Made by a program: the position numbers and the translations under genes
Notes under the pieces: model-generated
Seen by the model: the letters and a program-made list of their open reading frames with translations, nothing else
Databases searched by the model: none
What the model was told of the DNA's origin: nothing
Part shown: positions 63,381 to 64,000 of the stretch, one piece after another
How positions within the stretch are numbered: position 1 is the first letter of the stretch
How the letters are laid out: every line of letters begins with the position of its first letter
Assembly (NCBI RefSeq): GCF_051014685.1
Contig: NW_027478399.1
Coordinates: forward strand, 558,001 to 622,000
DNA length: 64,000 nucleotides
Origin: Ptiloglossa arizonensis
Taxonomy: Eukaryota; Arthropoda; Insecta; Hymenoptera; Colletidae
Direction of reading: 5' to 3'

Positions 63381-64000
63381 CGTTCCTTAAATTCAAACTC
63401 CCATATCTCGCGAACGGATTGACGAACTCGAGAAATTCCTGTTGCATCTGAAAGTAGAAACTCGCCCGATTACAAGGGTATGTGTATTTTTCCCCTAGGA
63501 CTTTGTAGTTATTGGTTTCGGGAATCAGACTTGCGAAAATTTTGATGGTTGCACAACCATTCCTTAACTTCAAACTCCCATATCTCGCGAACGAATTGAC
63601 GAACTCGACAAATTCTTCTTGCATCTGAAAGCAGAAACTCGCCCGATTACAGCGGTGTGTGTATTTTTCCCCTAGGCCTTTGTAGTTATTTGTTTCGAGT
63701 ATCAGACTTGCGAAAATTTTGATGGTTTCTCAACCGTTCCTTAAATTCAAACTCCCATATCTCGCGAACGGATTGACGAACTCGAGAAATTCCTGTTGCA
63801 TCTGAAAGTAGAAACTCGCCCGATTACAAGGGTATGTGTATTTTTCCCCTAGGACTTTGTAGTTATTGGTTTCGGGAATCAGACTTGCGAAAATTTTGAT
63901 GGTTGCACAACCATTCCTTAACTTCAAACTCCCATATCTCGCGAACGAATTGACGAACTCGACAAATTCTTCTTGCATCTGAAAGCAGAAACTCGCCCGA
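63381..64000. repeat. 354-bp dimer repeat, tandem copies (right edge)
   Basis: CGTTCCTTAAATTC at 63381 and 63735 is exactly 354 bp apart. The two copies read identically through the window end: ACAAGGGTATG, CCTAGGACTTTG, GGTTGCACAACC, GACAAATTCTTCTTGC. The same dimer lies at 61606-61890 and, slightly diverged, at 382-1190. Identical adjacent copies suggest a very recent duplication, or an assembly duplication. Confidence 0.85.
63887..64000 (+). repeat. Partial monomer at right edge
   Basis: The last unit starts at 63887 and is cut by the window edge after 114 bases. At the left edge only one base of the preceding unit is present. The array therefore continues beyond the window on both sides. 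Confidence 0.95.

Larger units (their letters stand above)
1..64000 (+). repeat. 177-bp tandem satellite array (whole window)
   Basis: The whole window is head-to-tail copies of one ~177-bp unit. The anchor GCGAAAATTTT (or a close variant) first starts at base 2 and last at 63887. The distance, 63885, is 361 x 177 minus 12, and the length changes I located by eye also sum to -12. No spacer, inversion or foreign insertion was found. A hand count on an eye-made consensus gives A46 C40 G34 T57 (about 42% GC) and 10 CpG. Every consensus forward frame has at least two stops per unit. One reverse frame has a single stop, at m21-23, which explains the short open frames of 60-100 codons. Arrays like this are typical of eukaryotic centromeric or heterochromatic satellite DNA; that location is inferred. 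The family is not one I recognise. Confidence 0.97.

Noticed and set aside
1..64000. CRISPR array or tandem-repeat protein gene
   Set aside because: Units are 177 bp with no unique spacers, and all consensus frames carry stops, so neither interpretation fits.
1..64000. Known satellites: human alpha (171 bp) or Arabidopsis 178/180-bp repeat
   Set aside because: Length is near both, but I do not recognise their sequence landmarks in this monomer. A database search for the monomer would decide.
1..64000. Genuine CENP-B box in every monomer
   Set aside because: The usual match is 7 of 9 essential bases, with ACCG for TTCG, and many units are worse. It is kept only as a weak observation.
1..64000. 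tRNA, rRNA, LTR or transposon insertions
   Set aside because: No break in the 177-bp phase larger than two bases was found, so there is no room for an insertion. No terminal repeats or target duplications were seen.
1..64000. Inverted monomers or a large palindrome
   Set aside because: All GCGAAAATTTT, CTCGAG-AAATTCC and CCCATATC words I followed are in one orientation. Short palindromes (TCGCGA, CTCGAG, CCTAGG, AAAATTTT) are too small to count as inverted repeats.

Overview
The window is one uninterrupted eukaryotic tandem satellite. All 64 kb are head-to-tail copies of a ~177-bp, ~42% GC monomer, always in the + orientation. I count 361 complete monomers (bases 2-63886) plus a 114-base partial one at the right edge. 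I found no gene, RNA gene, transposon, spacer or inversion. No open frame is credible as a gene. The array size, uniform orientation, near-nucleosomal unit and higher-order repeats fit a centromeric or pericentromeric (or other heterochromatic) satellite of a plant or animal. I do not recognise the monomer, so the species and chromosomal position are undetermined. Both array ends lie outside the window.

Monomer numbering (m1-m177) starts at GCGAAAATTTT. Landmarks are A4T4 at m4-11, TCGCGA at m53-58, CTCGAG at m72-77 and CCTAGG at m139-144. Monomers fall into three main versions of the last third. Type A has GGCCTTTGTAG and CGGGAATCAGACTTG. Type B has GGCCATTCCAG and GAGTATCAGACCAG. Type C has GGCCATAGTAG and GAGTATCAGACTTG.

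Layout: 0-4 kb is a diverse layer with a 354-bp dimer. 4-10.6 kb is dominated by two- and four-monomer repeats, with a run of four 178-bp monomers at 5.84-6.55 kb. 10.9-18.6 kb holds longer shared blocks. 18.8-25.8 kb holds two copies of a 20-monomer unit, the first with an abnormal density of one-base gaps. 30.4-45 kb is a younger-looking, highly similar domain with repeat spacings of 12, 29-30 and 54 monomers. 45-59 kb is a mosaic with 10-, 16- and 18-monomer spacings. 59-64 kb returns to the diverse sequence classes of the left edge, including the same 354-bp dimer.

The monomers have no coding role that I can see. The informative biology is in how the array grew: nested local duplications, unequal exchanges that add or remove whole monomers, and an outer, older-looking layer on both sides of a more homogeneous middle. 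Copy distances below were worked out by hand from shared marker words, so boundaries are good to roughly one monomer unless stated.
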